Below, piece after piece: positions 52,317-60,044 of a stretch of 64,000 nucleotides of DNA. The stretch spans positions 28,880-92,879 of the forward strand of contig CAYRXM010000003.1 in assembly GCA_964428175.1 (NCBI GenBank), in the 5' to 3' direction. How positions within the stretch are numbered: the stretch's first letter is position 1; each line of letters starts with the position of its first letter. The stretch comes from CAYRXM01 sp964428175 (GTDB lineage Bacteria > Chloroflexota > Anaerolineae > JAFGEY01). A program made the position numbers and the translations under genes. Under the pieces are notes generated by a model. The model did not search any database. It was not told the DNA's origin and saw nothing but the letters and a program-made list of their open reading frames with translations.

Positions 52317-53027
52317 CTACCACCACGTTTCGTCCGTGCCGATCAGGCTGGACAGTTCGTCGGGCTTGAGCAAGATCAGGTAGCCATCTTGCACGTCGAT
52401 CAGCCCTTTCTTTTGCAGCGCGCGCAGGGCGCGGTTGGTGCTTTCGCGGCTGGCGCTGATCAGGCTGGCCAGGTCGCCCTGGGTGAGCTTGCTGCCGATG
52501 CGGATGCGCCCATCGGGGAGCGATTCGCCCTGCCGGATGGCCAGCGAGAGCAGTCGTTTGGCGATGCGCCGCGTCACGTCGAGCGAGGCCAGCGACATGA
52601 CCGACTCGTTCGACTCGCGCAGGCGGGTGCTGAGGGCCAGCATCAGGTTGAGGGCGAGCTGCGGGCTGGCGCGCAGGTGGCGCTCGAAATCCTGGCCGGT
52701 CATCACCCACAGAGTCGAGTCTTGAACGGCGACGGCGGTGGCTGAGCGCGGCAGTTGATCGATCAGCGACATCTCGCCAAACAGGTCGCCCGGCCCGTAA
52801 ATCATCACCGACACTTCCTGCCCATCTTCGCCCAGGACATAGATGCGCACTGAACCGGAAGCGATCAGGTAGACGCTGCTGCCCGCATCACCCTGGAAAA
52901 AGACGGTTTCGCCGGCCACAAAGGCACGCTGGCGCAGGTCGCGGCTGAGGTTGAGCAGTTCATCGTCGTCCATCTCGGCAAACAGTGCGATGCGGCGCAG
53001 AAAAGCAGACATGTCGGTTGGCGACAT
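52317..53027 (-). CDS. Crp/Fnr family transcription regulator
   Basis: 236 residues from ATG 53027 (GGAGGA 9 nt upstream; more upstream codons read no sensible protein). N-terminal cyclic-nucleotide-binding fold: FRQGDAGSSVYLIASGSVRIY-type beta barrel (GDAGSSVYLIASGSVRIY) and GDLFGEMSLIDQLPRSATAVA with the PRSATA phosphate-binding cassette, so cAMP or cGMP is a plausible ligand. C-terminal winged helix LTQGDLASLISASRESTNRAL is the recognition region. No Fe-S cysteines of Fnr type. A link to the cyclase gene at 4438 is possible but unproven. Confidence 0.93.
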   Translation of the reverse strand: MSPTDMSAFLRRIALFAEMDDDELLNLSRDLRQRAFVAGETVFFQGDAGSSVYLIASGSVRIYVLGEDGQEVSVMIYGPGDLFGEMSLIDQLPRSATAVAVQDSTLWVMTGQDFERHLRASPQLALNLMLALSTRLRESNESVMSLASLDVTRRIAKRLLSLAIRQGESLPDGRIRIGSKLTQGDLASLISASRESTNRALRALQKKGLIDVQDGYLILLKPDELSSLIGTDETWW

Positions 53028-53186
53028 CGAGAGCGTTCCTCCGGCAGAAATAGATGGCTGTATATGGACACGCTGCTTATTGTACAGCATTCTTTTTGTT
53101 TCGACAAAGTGAAATTCGGTTTTGGTCAGGGTCATCTTGGCTCCTTTGGAGTCATCATTCGCTCCATATTGAGCTGCGGGTTGATC

Positions 53187-53909
53187 TCAACCCAACAGGC
53201 TCAAGGCCAGGCCCACAGCGACGGCCAGGCTCACGCTGACCAGCAGCTCACCCAGGTAGCCGATGCGTTCCGCTTCGAGTTGGGCGCTCGATCCATTGAC
53301 AATCAAGTGCGGCGCGTCAAAGAGCAGCCGAGGGGCGACGATCAGTGGGATGAGCAGGTATTGGCCGAGCAGCACCGAGGTGGCGATCAGCGCGCGTTCC
53401 AGCATGCCCACATAGCGCTCGCCGGGACGGCCAGGCAGGCTCTTGCTGGGCGCACCGGTGCTTTTGACCACAAAGTGAACCAGCACCCAGGCCGGCATGC
53501 TCAATGCGACATAGCCGATCAGGTAGGTCAGCCGGTTTTGCGCTTGCAGCCACAGGCCCAGCGCCGTCTCAGCGGGGCGCGTGCCCAGCCAGCCCGTCCA
53601 ATAGACGACCAGGACGATAGCCAGCGCGTGCAGCGCCTGGTCGAGCAAAAAGAGCCACAGCGCCGTGACCGGGTCGGTTGGGCCGATCAGCAGCTTGCCG
53701 GTGTCGATGGCGATGTGGATCGCGCCGATCAGCAGCGCATAGGGCCACCAGGCCGGCGAAATGATCAACGCGCAGAGCAGCGTGAACAGGGTCACAATGC
53801 CGCCGTGGACAAGCACGCCCCACACGCTGCGCGCCTTCCACATGGCGATGCGGTCGGTTTGAAAAACGTAATCTCCGAGCAGATGGGCGAAAATCATTGA
53901 CTGCAACAT
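53187..53909 (-). CDS. DUF3307 membrane protein
   Basis: 240 residues from ATG 53909 (GGAGGT 7 nt upstream). Begins MLQSMIFAHLLGDYVFQTDRIAMWK, the defining motif of DUF3307, followed by HGGIVTLFTLLCALI and IHIAIDTGKLLI (HxxxD). Five or six membrane helices. Family role unknown, often beside small regulators. It lies 160 nt upstream of the Crp/Fnr gene. Confidence 0.88.
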   Translation of the reverse strand: MLQSMIFAHLLGDYVFQTDRIAMWKARSVWGVLVHGGIVTLFTLLCALIISPAWWPYALLIGAIHIAIDTGKLLIGPTDPVTALWLFLLDQALHALAIVLVVYWTGWLGTRPAETALGLWLQAQNRLTYLIGYVALSMPAWVLVHFVVKSTGAPSKSLPGRPGERYVGMLERALIATSVLLGQYLLIPLIVAPRLLFDAPHLIVNGSSAQLEAERIGYLGELLVSVSLAVAVGLALSLLG

Positions 53910-54045
53910 AAGGACACCTCCGATCAATAAATGGTCAATCAATTCGCCTACAGTGTACCAGATTGGGGCGGGGGGCGCTATGATCTGGATCACACTGCGT
54001 AAACATTTCGTAAACGGGGGCGATTTTAGCCGTTTGGTGGGCATG

Positions 54046-54054
54046 TGATATAAT
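54046..54054 (+). promoter_or_regulatory. Extended -10 promoter (TGATATAAT) for nadE
   Basis: TGnTATAAT at 54046-54054, 38 nt before the nadE start. The -35 (TTTAGC, 18-nt spacer) is weak, as usual for extended -10 promoters. Confidence 0.65.
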
Positions 54055-54091
54055 TTCTATCAATCCCGCATCCCGTATCGGAGGCTTGCCC

Positions 54092-55852
54092 ATGACCACT
54101 TTACGCATCGCACTGGCCCAGATCAACCCGACGGTGGGCGATCTGGGCGGCAACGAGGTCAAAATCATCGACTATTTGGCCCGCGCACGCGGCCTGGGCG
54201 CTGACATTGTCGCTTTTCCCGAACTGGCCGTGACCGGCTACCCGCCGGAAGACCTGCTGCTCAAGCCCAGTTTTGTCGAGGCCAACCTCGCCGTCTTGCG
54301 ACGGATCGCCGCGCAGACGACGGGCCTTACCGTCGTCGTGGGTTGGGTCGACCGCGGCGACGACCTTTATAACGCTGCTGCCGTTCTTCACGACGGCCAG
54401 GTCGCCGGGGTGGCCCACAAAATCTACCTGCCCAATTATGCCGTGTTTGACGAGGATCGCTATTTTCGCGCCGGCGAGCGGCCGTTCGTCTTTTCACGCG
54501 GCGGCATCCGGGTGGGCGTCAACATCTGCGAGGACATCTGGTATCCTGCCGGGCCGACCGAGGCGCAGGCCCTCGCCGGGGCTGAACTGGTGATCAACAT
54601 CTCGGCCTCGCCCTATCACACGGGCAAAAGCGCGGCGCGCGAGCGCATGCTGGCTACCCGCGCCGCCGACAACATCGTCTTTATGGCCTTTTGCAACCTG
54701 GTCGGCGGGCAGGACGAGCTGGTTTTCGACGGCGGCAGTGCTGTGTTTGACCCGCGCGGCGAGGTGGTCGCCCGCGCCCGGCAGTTCGAGGAAGACCTGC
54801 TCATCGCCGACCTCGACCTGAGCGCGGCTTTTCGACAACGGCTGCACGACCCGCGCCGCCGCAAAGAGCGCATCTCGCTTGCTGCCGAAGCGGTCGAACG
54901 AGTGGAACTGGCGGCTCTAGAAACCAGGCTTTTGGCGAGCCAGCTCGCTTGCCAAAGCCTGGGTTCCGATCTGCCCGAGCCGCCCATCGTCCCGCTTCTC
55001 GATCCGCTGCCCGAGGTCTACAGCGCGCTGGTGCTTGGCGTGGGCGATTACGCGCGCAAAAACGGCTTCAAAAAGGCGGTGATCGGCCTCTCTGGCGGCG
55101 TCGATTCCGCGCTCACCGCCTGCATCGCCGTCGACGCGCTGGGCGCGGAGAATGTGGTTGGCGTCTTTATGCCCACCCGCTATTCGTCGAACGACAGCGG
55201 CGAGGACGCCGCTTGCCTGGCCGAAAACCTGGGCATTCGTTTCCTGATCATCCCCATCGATGCCATTTTCCAGTCCTTCCTCGATGCGCTGGCCGAACCC
55301 TTTGCCGGGACCGAACCCGATGTGAGCGAGGAAAACATCCAGGCGCGGGTGCGCGGCACGGTCTGGATGGCGCTGAGCAACAAGTTCGGCTGGCTGGTGC
55401 TGACCGCCGGCAACAAGAGCGAGATGAGCACCGGCTATGCCACCCTCTACGGCGACATGGCCGGCGGCTATGCGGCGATCAAGGACGTGCCCAAGATGCT
55501 CGTCTACCGGCTGGTGGGTTACGTCAACGCGCGCGACGGACGCCCGACGGTGCCGCAGCGCATTTTCGACAAGGCGCCCACCGCCGAACTGCGCCCCAAC
55601 CAGACCGACCAGGACTCGCTGCCGCCCTATGCGCTGCTCGACGCGATCCTTCATGCCTATGTGGAGGAGGATCGCGGTTTAGACGAGATCGCTGCGCTCG
55701 GGTTTGACCGCGCCACAGTCAAGGAGGTGATCCGCATGGTCGACCGCGCCGAGTACAAGCGCCGCCAGTCGCCGCCGGGCGTGCGCATCACGCCGAGGGC
55801 GTTCGGCAAGGATCGCCGCCCGCCGATCACCAACCGCTACCGGGAGGAGTAA
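54092..55852 (+). CDS. nadE: Glutamine-dependent NAD+ synthetase
   Basis: 586 residues from ATG 54092 (CGGAGG upstream). Last step of NAD synthesis. N-terminal nitrilase-like glutaminase (Glu in FPELAVTGYPPEDLL, Lys in AHKIYLPNY, Cys in VNICEDIW); C-terminal NAD synthase with ATP pyrophosphatase motif IGLSGGVDSALT and GNKSEMSTGYATLYGDM. The linker around residue 277-291 reads ETRLLASQLACQSLGS and coincides with a palindromic DNA insertion (54920-54963), absent from typical family members. Followed by the HD gene after 3 nt. Confidence 0.97.
   Translation: MTTLRIALAQINPTVGDLGGNEVKIIDYLARARGLGADIVAFPELAVTGYPPEDLLLKPSFVEANLAVLRRIAAQTTGLTVVVGWVDRGDDLYNAAAVLHDGQVAGVAHKIYLPNYAVFDEDRYFRAGERPFVFSRGGIRVGVNICEDIWYPAGPTEAQALAGAELVINISASPYHTGKSAARERMLATRAADNIVFMAFCNLVGGQDELVFDGGSAVFDPRGEVVARARQFEEDLLIADLDLSAAFRQRLHDPRRRKERISLAAEAVERVELAALETRLLASQLACQSLGSDLPEPPIVPLLDPLPEVYSALVLGVGDYARKNGFKKAVIGLSGGVDSALTACIAVDALGAENVVGVFMPTRYSSNDSGEDAACLAENLGIRFLIIPIDAIFQSFLDALAEPFAGTEPDVSEENIQARVRGTVWMALSNKFGWLVLTAGNKSEMSTGYATLYGDMAGGYAAIKDVPKMLVYRLVGYVNARDGRPTVPQRIFDKAPTAELRPNQTDQDSLPPYALLDAILHAYVEEDRGLDEIAALGFDRATVKEVIRMVDRAEYKRRQSPPGVRITPRAFGKDRRPPITNRYREE
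54920..54963 (+). repeat. In-frame palindromic element in nadE, peptide ETRLLASQLACQSLG
   Basis: Imperfect inverted repeat aaaccaggcttttggcgagc / gcttgccaaagcctgggtt in the inter-domain linker. Same ACCAGGnTTTT core and the same xTRxL frame as 41137-41167. Confidence 0.75.
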
Positions 55853-55855
55853 GCG

Positions 55856-56497
55856 ATGTCAGATTGCAAACTTGGCTGGCGCGAGACGGTTCGTGACGCG
55901 GTTCAACAAGCGGCGGTGCGCGAGATGGAGGCCAGGTGGATCGGCCCGCAGCCGATGTTCAACTATCGCCTGGAGCACGTCGAGGCGGTGGTGCGGACGG
56001 CGCTGCGGCTGGCCGAACTGACCGGCGCGGATGCGGAGGTTGTTGAGGCGGCGGCGTGGCTGCACGACGTTGCCAAGCTGGGCAGCGACCAGCACGGCAT
56101 CGACGGGGCGGTCGAGGCGCGGCGGGTTCTGGCGCAAACGGATTTCCCCGCCGAAAAAATACCCGCTGTGGCCGACGCGATCGCCAAGCACGTCGGATTG
56201 TGGGTCGAGCAAGGTGTCCGGATCGAGCCGCTGGAAGCGGCCGTGCTGTGGGACGCCGACAAGCTGGTCAAGCTCGGCGCGCAGGCGGTGCTCCATTTTC
56301 TCGGCGACGGCGGGGCGCGGCGCGGGCCGGCGACCACACGCGCGCTGATCGACCGCTTGCCCGGCAGCGGCTGGCAGGCTGGCACCGTGCGCAGTTTTCA
56401 GACCGAGGCGGCGCGGCGGGTGGGCGCCGAGCGATGGCGCTTTTTTCAGGAATTTTGCGCGCGGGCCGCGCGCGAATTCGACGCGCTCGATCTGTAG
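55856..56497 (+). CDS. HD domain phosphohydrolase
   Basis: 213 residues. Metal-dependent phosphohydrolase with H...HD...D: RLEHVEAVVRTALR, AAWLHDVAKLG, ADAIAKHVGLW and LWDADKL. Members degrade nucleotides or related phosphates; no other domain is present. It is likely co-transcribed with nadE. The C-terminal ~60 residues are a helical extension. Confidence 0.92.
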   Translation: MSDCKLGWRETVRDAVQQAAVREMEARWIGPQPMFNYRLEHVEAVVRTALRLAELTGADAEVVEAAAWLHDVAKLGSDQHGIDGAVEARRVLAQTDFPAEKIPAVADAIAKHVGLWVEQGVRIEPLEAAVLWDADKLVKLGAQAVLHFLGDGGARRGPATTRALIDRLPGSGWQAGTVRSFQTEAARRVGAERWRFFQEFCARAAREFDALDL

Positions 56498-56578
56498 AAA
56501 CATGGGCTTGCATTTTGCCGTTATGTCAATTATACTAGAAGCATTACCGGTCTTTTTTTGTGTGAAAGGGGGATCAAG

Positions 56579-57418
56579 ATGCGTCGGGTTTTGTTCACGT
56601 TGGGTTGGGTGGTGGTGCTGTCGCTGTTGTTTACGGGGGCGGTTTTGGCTCAGAGCGAGGATGAGGGGACGGCCACACAGGGCACGGTGGCGCTGTTGCT
56701 GGCTCCGCTGATCGCCGCGGCGACGGCGGTTGAGCGGATCATTGATATGATTTTCAACTGGTATGAGAGCATCGTGCTCAACGTCAGCGCGTTTTCGGGG
56801 CAGGCCAAAGGCTACCTGGGCTGGGCGCGCGGCGAGGTGGCCCGGCTGCAAAAAGAGCTGCTCAAGGTACAAAACGACCTGGAGGCGGTGGTCCGCATCG
56901 AGGATCAGCTCGAGTCGGCCGAGAACCGGCTGATCGAATTTCTCAAGTCGCCGACCTATATCAGCCGGAAAAAGACCATCTCGGTGGTGCTGGGCATCAT
57001 CATTGGCCTGATTCTGGCCTTTACTGTGCAGATCAAGATGTTTGCGCTGCTGGGGGTCGTTCTGCCCTGGTCCTGGGCCGATATGCTCGTCACCGGGCTG
57101 GTGATCGGCACCGGTTCGGCGCCGGTTCATTCGGTGATCGGCTTGCTGCAAAACACCAAAGACGCCGTCGATCAGGCTCGGGCGCTGTGGAGTGGCAAGG
57201 CTTTCAACCAGGCGCAGGCCGGCTATGTGCAGTCGATCCAGGCCGCGCAGATGCAGGCGCTGGCTGTCCAGCAGGCTGCGCAGCCCCAGCCCACGCACAT
57301 GGCCATCGATGAAGCGTTTGGGGCCGCCGGGGCGGACGAGGCCGCGCCCGAAGAAACAGCGCCGGTGATGGTCGATGAGCGCGCGATGCGCCGCCGGATC
57401 AAGGGGATACTGCGCTAA
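56579..57418 (+). CDS. Secreted/membrane protein with coiled coil, unknown function
   Basis: 279 residues from ATG 56579 (AAAGGGGG upstream). N-terminal signal or membrane helix (~4-24, ending VLAQ), a second hydrophobic segment (~38-60: VALLLAPLIAAATAVERII), a coiled coil (~75-135: RLQKELLKVQNDLEAVV...), membrane helices at ~145-165 and 170-195, then an Ala/Gln-rich tail. No recognised family. It ends overlapping the CbiQ gene end by 4 nt in convergent orientation. Confidence 0.6.
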   Translation: MRRVLFTLGWVVVLSLLFTGAVLAQSEDEGTATQGTVALLLAPLIAAATAVERIIDMIFNWYESIVLNVSAFSGQAKGYLGWARGEVARLQKELLKVQNDLEAVVRIEDQLESAENRLIEFLKSPTYISRKKTISVVLGIIIGLILAFTVQIKMFALLGVVLPWSWADMLVTGLVIGTGSAPVHSVIGLLQNTKDAVDQARALWSGKAFNQAQAGYVQSIQAAQMQALAVQQAAQPQPTHMAIDEAFGAAGADEAAPEETAPVMVDERAMRRRIKGILR

Positions 57419-58530
57419 CCGTCGTTCAACTGGCGAGCCGGTCCCACCAGCGCCGGGACAACCAGCAACAGACATGCTGCCCCCATCCAGATATGGAAGG
57501 AGGGCAGCATGTTTGTATAGGGGGAGTAGAGGAGCAGTTCGGGACGAAAGGCTCGCCCCCACAGCAGGGCCAGCAGCAAGACGCCGGCCGCGGCCAGGGC
57601 GGCAGCATCCGGCCCTGTCCAGCGGTCGCGGTGATAGTGTGTGCGTGTCGCGCGCCGGCCCTGCCGCCAAAACGCGCCGATCAGCAAGGCGATGCTCGCG
57701 CCCAGCGCCACCCACCCGGCAAGGCGCAGGTGCTCAAAGTAGGTCAGCAGGAAAAATCCGCTCAGCGTGCCGCCCAACCCGGTCAGGGTGAGCGCGCCAT
57801 AGGTCACATCGCTGCCCGCCGACGCGGTCTGCGCGCCCGGCCCGGCGCCAAATCCCCGCGACTCCATCGCCTCAGCCAGTTGAAAGCTGTGTTCCAGCCC
57901 GGTAGTCAGCAGGGCCATCACATAAGGCAGCATGTCGCGCACGCGGCGCATGCGGTGGCCGCGGATGAGCTGCGCCTCGCGGATTTCTTGGGCGCTGGCG
58001 ATCATTTGCGGGAAAAAGGTCAGCGCAATGGTGACGATCAATCCGGCCTGGTAGAGAAAAGCCGGGGTCAGCCGCAGCATCTGGGCCTGGTCGACGGCCA
58101 GGTTGAACGTGGCAAAAGCAACCATTAACGTCATCAGCCCCAGTGCGTTGCTGGCTCCCCAGACGATGGCTTCCAGCGTGATCGGCCCGCCGATCAGCGG
58201 CCAGTTTTGGGGCAGGCGCACGAGGACGACACGGCCCGCGTGGACGCTCAACGTGTTGAACGGGATGGTGAACAGGGTCAGCCAAAGCGCCAGGCGCAGC
58301 AGCGACTGCCATCCGGCGGCCTCGGTGTCCTTTCCGTCCGCGCCGCGCGCGGCATACGCACGCTGGGTGATCAACACCGCGCCCAAAATCAGAATCAGGT
58401 AAAGTGGGTTGCGAGTGGTCGATGCGGCGAGGGCCGCCGCACCCGTCCACACAACCCAGGTCATGGGGTGCAAGGGATACTCCGGTTGCGGGGGCGCGTG
58501 CAACACACAGTGTTGCATGCGCCCCACCAT
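57415..58530 (-). CDS. Energy-coupling factor transporter transmembrane protein (CbiQ/EcfT family)
   Basis: 371 residues. EcfT couples ATPase movement to substrate-binding S components. The motif pair is EIREAQLIRGHRMR and ALMESRGFG-like AEAMESRGFG, the two Ala-Arg-Gly coupling motifs. About six membrane helices; the C-terminal extension (~290-371) with two extra helices is longer than usual. Start ATG 58530 follows a palindrome (58491-58525); an in-frame ATG at 58464 is possible. It lies 11 nt after the toroid gene, under the cobalamin riboswitch; no CbiO ATPase or S component is visible nearby. Confidence 0.85.
   Translation of the reverse strand: MVGRMQHCVLHAPPQPEYPLHPMTWVVWTGAAALAASTTRNPLYLILILGAVLITQRAYAARGADGKDTEAAGWQSLLRLALWLTLFTIPFNTLSVHAGRVVLVRLPQNWPLIGGPITLEAIVWGASNALGLMTLMVAFATFNLAVDQAQMLRLTPAFLYQAGLIVTIALTFFPQMIASAQEIREAQLIRGHRMRRVRDMLPYVMALLTTGLEHSFQLAEAMESRGFGAGPGAQTASAGSDVTYGALTLTGLGGTLSGFFLLTYFEHLRLAGWVALGASIALLIGAFWRQGRRATRTHYHRDRWTGPDAAALAAAGVLLLALLWGRAFRPELLLYSPYTNMLPSFHIWMGAACLLLVVPALVGPARQLNDG
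58491..58525. repeat. Palindrome GGGGCGCGTGCAACAC...GTGTTGCATGCGCCCC at the 5' end of the cbiQ gene
   Basis: 16-bp arms with one mismatch and a 3-nt loop, covering the first codons of the CbiQ-type protein (peptide MQHCVLHAPPQ). Another hairpin inside or at the edge of a coding region. Confidence 0.65.
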
Positions 58531-58541
58531 AAAACGACAAA

Positions 58542-59681
58542 CTAGAATTTTCTACGCAGCTCGAGGCCGACGCCGGTCAGCATCGCGCCGCTGCCCAGCA
58601 GGGCGATGACGCTCAACCACGAGGCCGCGCCCGTCGTGGGCAGCAGCTCCGGCGGGGGCACGGTGGCAGTGTCTCCGCTGCCGGGGACGATCTGCGCAGC
58701 CGCTTCACCGACATCCATGCGCGCAAAAGGCAGTGTTTTCATCTCCAGGGCGATCATGGCCTGCACGGTGCTCATCCAGTTGTCGTCGGGCGTGGCGTCT
58801 TGCCAGCGAAACGCGCCACTGGCGTTCTGGAAGGCCTTGAGCCGGTCATAAGCCGAGGTGCCGTCTTGACCGAACAGCTTCCAGTTGACGCCGGCCGGGT
58901 CTTCGCCGGCGGCGATCAGCGCCCAGATGACCACCGCCGTCGAGTTGGCGTCGCTGTCGGTGCCCCACGGCGATGGCTTGACGTAGGGAAAGCCGCCGTT
59001 CTCGTTCTGCTGCTCGTGAAACAGGGCGATGGTTTTGGCAATCTGCGGGTGACTGGCGGGCACGCCGGCGGCGCGCAAAGCGACCACGGCGATGGCGGCG
59101 GTGTTATTGTCGCCGCTGCCGGGTGTGGTGTCGCCGTTCCAGCTCCACGAGCCGTCGGCGATCTGCGCGCCGAGCAAATAGTTGACTGCCCCGGCAGACA
59201 CGCTGCGGCCGGCGCTGGCCAGTGCGATCATGGACATGGCGTGCTCGTTGACGAAGTCCGCATCCGTGCCGATGCGCCCGTCGGCGTTGAGCATGCTCTC
59301 CAGCTTTTCGATCAGGTCACTGCCGAGCGCCGTGCGCGGGTTCTGGGCGTTGGCCGTGAGCGCCAGGATGACTTTGGCCAACTCGCCGGCCTTAGCCGGC
59401 GCGCCGGACTTGGTCAGCGCGCCGGTTTGGGCCTTGAGATAGTCGAGCGCGGTCGGGCCGCCGTTGGCCCAGGCGAGGGCGTTGTGGCCGCTGGCAGCAG
59501 CGGCCAGGACGGCGTCGGCGGTCGCGCCGGGTGTACTGTCCGGGCTGCCAAAGCCGCCGTCGGCGTTTTGCTGCGTCTTGATCCAGGCCACAGCGGACGG
59601 GCCGTCGGCCAGGGCCGGGATGGTCAGCGTCAAGGCGACGAGCAGGGCCAGAAGGCCGGTGAGCATACGTTTCTGAGTCAT
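58542..59681 (-). CDS. Secreted alpha/alpha-toroid (transcobalamin-like) protein with LPxTG anchor
   Basis: 379 residues from ATG 59681 (GGAGG 5 nt upstream). Signal peptide 1-25, then repeated helix pairs with xxWIKTQQNADGGFGSP, GNNDNNTAAIAVVALRAAG-like segments (DNNTAAIAVVALRAAG) and NGGFPYVKPS...NSTAVVIWAL: the prenyltransferase/squalene cyclase-like toroid shared with transcobalamin and intrinsic factor. The C-terminus ELLPTTGAASWLSVIALLGS...ELRRKF is a sortase signal: LPTTG, helix, basic tail. It is the first gene after a cobalamin riboswitch, so a cobalamin- or corrinoid-binding surface role is suggested. No DUF4430 domain was seen. Confidence 0.8.
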   Translation of the reverse strand: MTQKRMLTGLLALLVALTLTIPALADGPSAVAWIKTQQNADGGFGSPDSTPGATADAVLAAAASGHNALAWANGGPTALDYLKAQTGALTKSGAPAKAGELAKVILALTANAQNPRTALGSDLIEKLESMLNADGRIGTDADFVNEHAMSMIALASAGRSVSAGAVNYLLGAQIADGSWSWNGDTTPGSGDNNTAAIAVVALRAAGVPASHPQIAKTIALFHEQQNENGGFPYVKPSPWGTDSDANSTAVVIWALIAAGEDPAGVNWKLFGQDGTSAYDRLKAFQNASGAFRWQDATPDDNWMSTVQAMIALEMKTLPFARMDVGEAAAQIVPGSGDTATVPPPELLPTTGAASWLSVIALLGSGAMLTGVGLELRRKF

Positions 59682-59707
59682 GTTGTCCTCCATTAGCCGA
59701 GAGAGAT

Positions 59708-59741
59708 AAAAAAATCGCCCCCCACTCGAGTGGGGGGCGAT
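59708..59741 (-). terminator. Intrinsic terminator in riboswitch expression platform
   Basis: ATCGCCCCCCACTC/GAGTGGGGGGCGAT stem (59714-59741) with A-run 59708-59714, giving a T-run on the minus strand 26 nt before the toroid start codon. It probably forms when cobalamin binds. Confidence 0.88.
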
Positions 59742-59851
59742 CAAACACCAGGCAGGCAAAAACCAGTCTTTTTTGCTTGAACCCCAATCCACGAGGGTTG
59801 TCGCCGGCCGAATGGCCGGCGTGCGGGCCGTGACAACACGGCCTGGTTATG

Positions 59852-59981
59852 CATCGAGGCGGACGATCTGGCTCTGGCAATGCTGAACGCATTGCTCATC
59901 ACAGTTGCGGGACAGCGCCGGATTTTCACCGGCTTCCTCCTGGCAGTCTGAGACTGCCACCCGAAACGGGGTTCCTCGATG
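59852..59981 (-). ncRNA. Cobalamin (AdoCbl) riboswitch aptamer
   Basis: Minus strand from CATCGAGG (59974-59981) to CCTCGATG (59852-59859), which pair as P1. Between them are GGGTGGCAGTC...GACTGCCA, GGAAGCCGGTGAAAATCCGG, CGCTGTCCCGCAACTGTGA and GAGCCAGATCGTCCGCC, the conserved B12 box core of class I cobalamin riboswitches. A transcription terminator follows before the toroid gene. Confidence 0.93.
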
Positions 59982-60015
59982 GTTTGTTAAAGCGCGTCCG
60001 AGTTGGACGCGAACG

Positions 60016-60044
60016 AGTATAGCACCTTCTGCGCGTATTGTCAA
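60016..60044 (-). promoter_or_regulatory. Consensus promoter TTGACA-N17-TATACT for the cobalamin-riboswitch operon
   Basis: On the minus strand TTGACA (60039-60044) and TATACT (60016-60021) with a 17-nt spacer. It overlaps the stop of the PPDK-like gene and precedes the riboswitch by about 35 nt. Confidence 0.88.
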
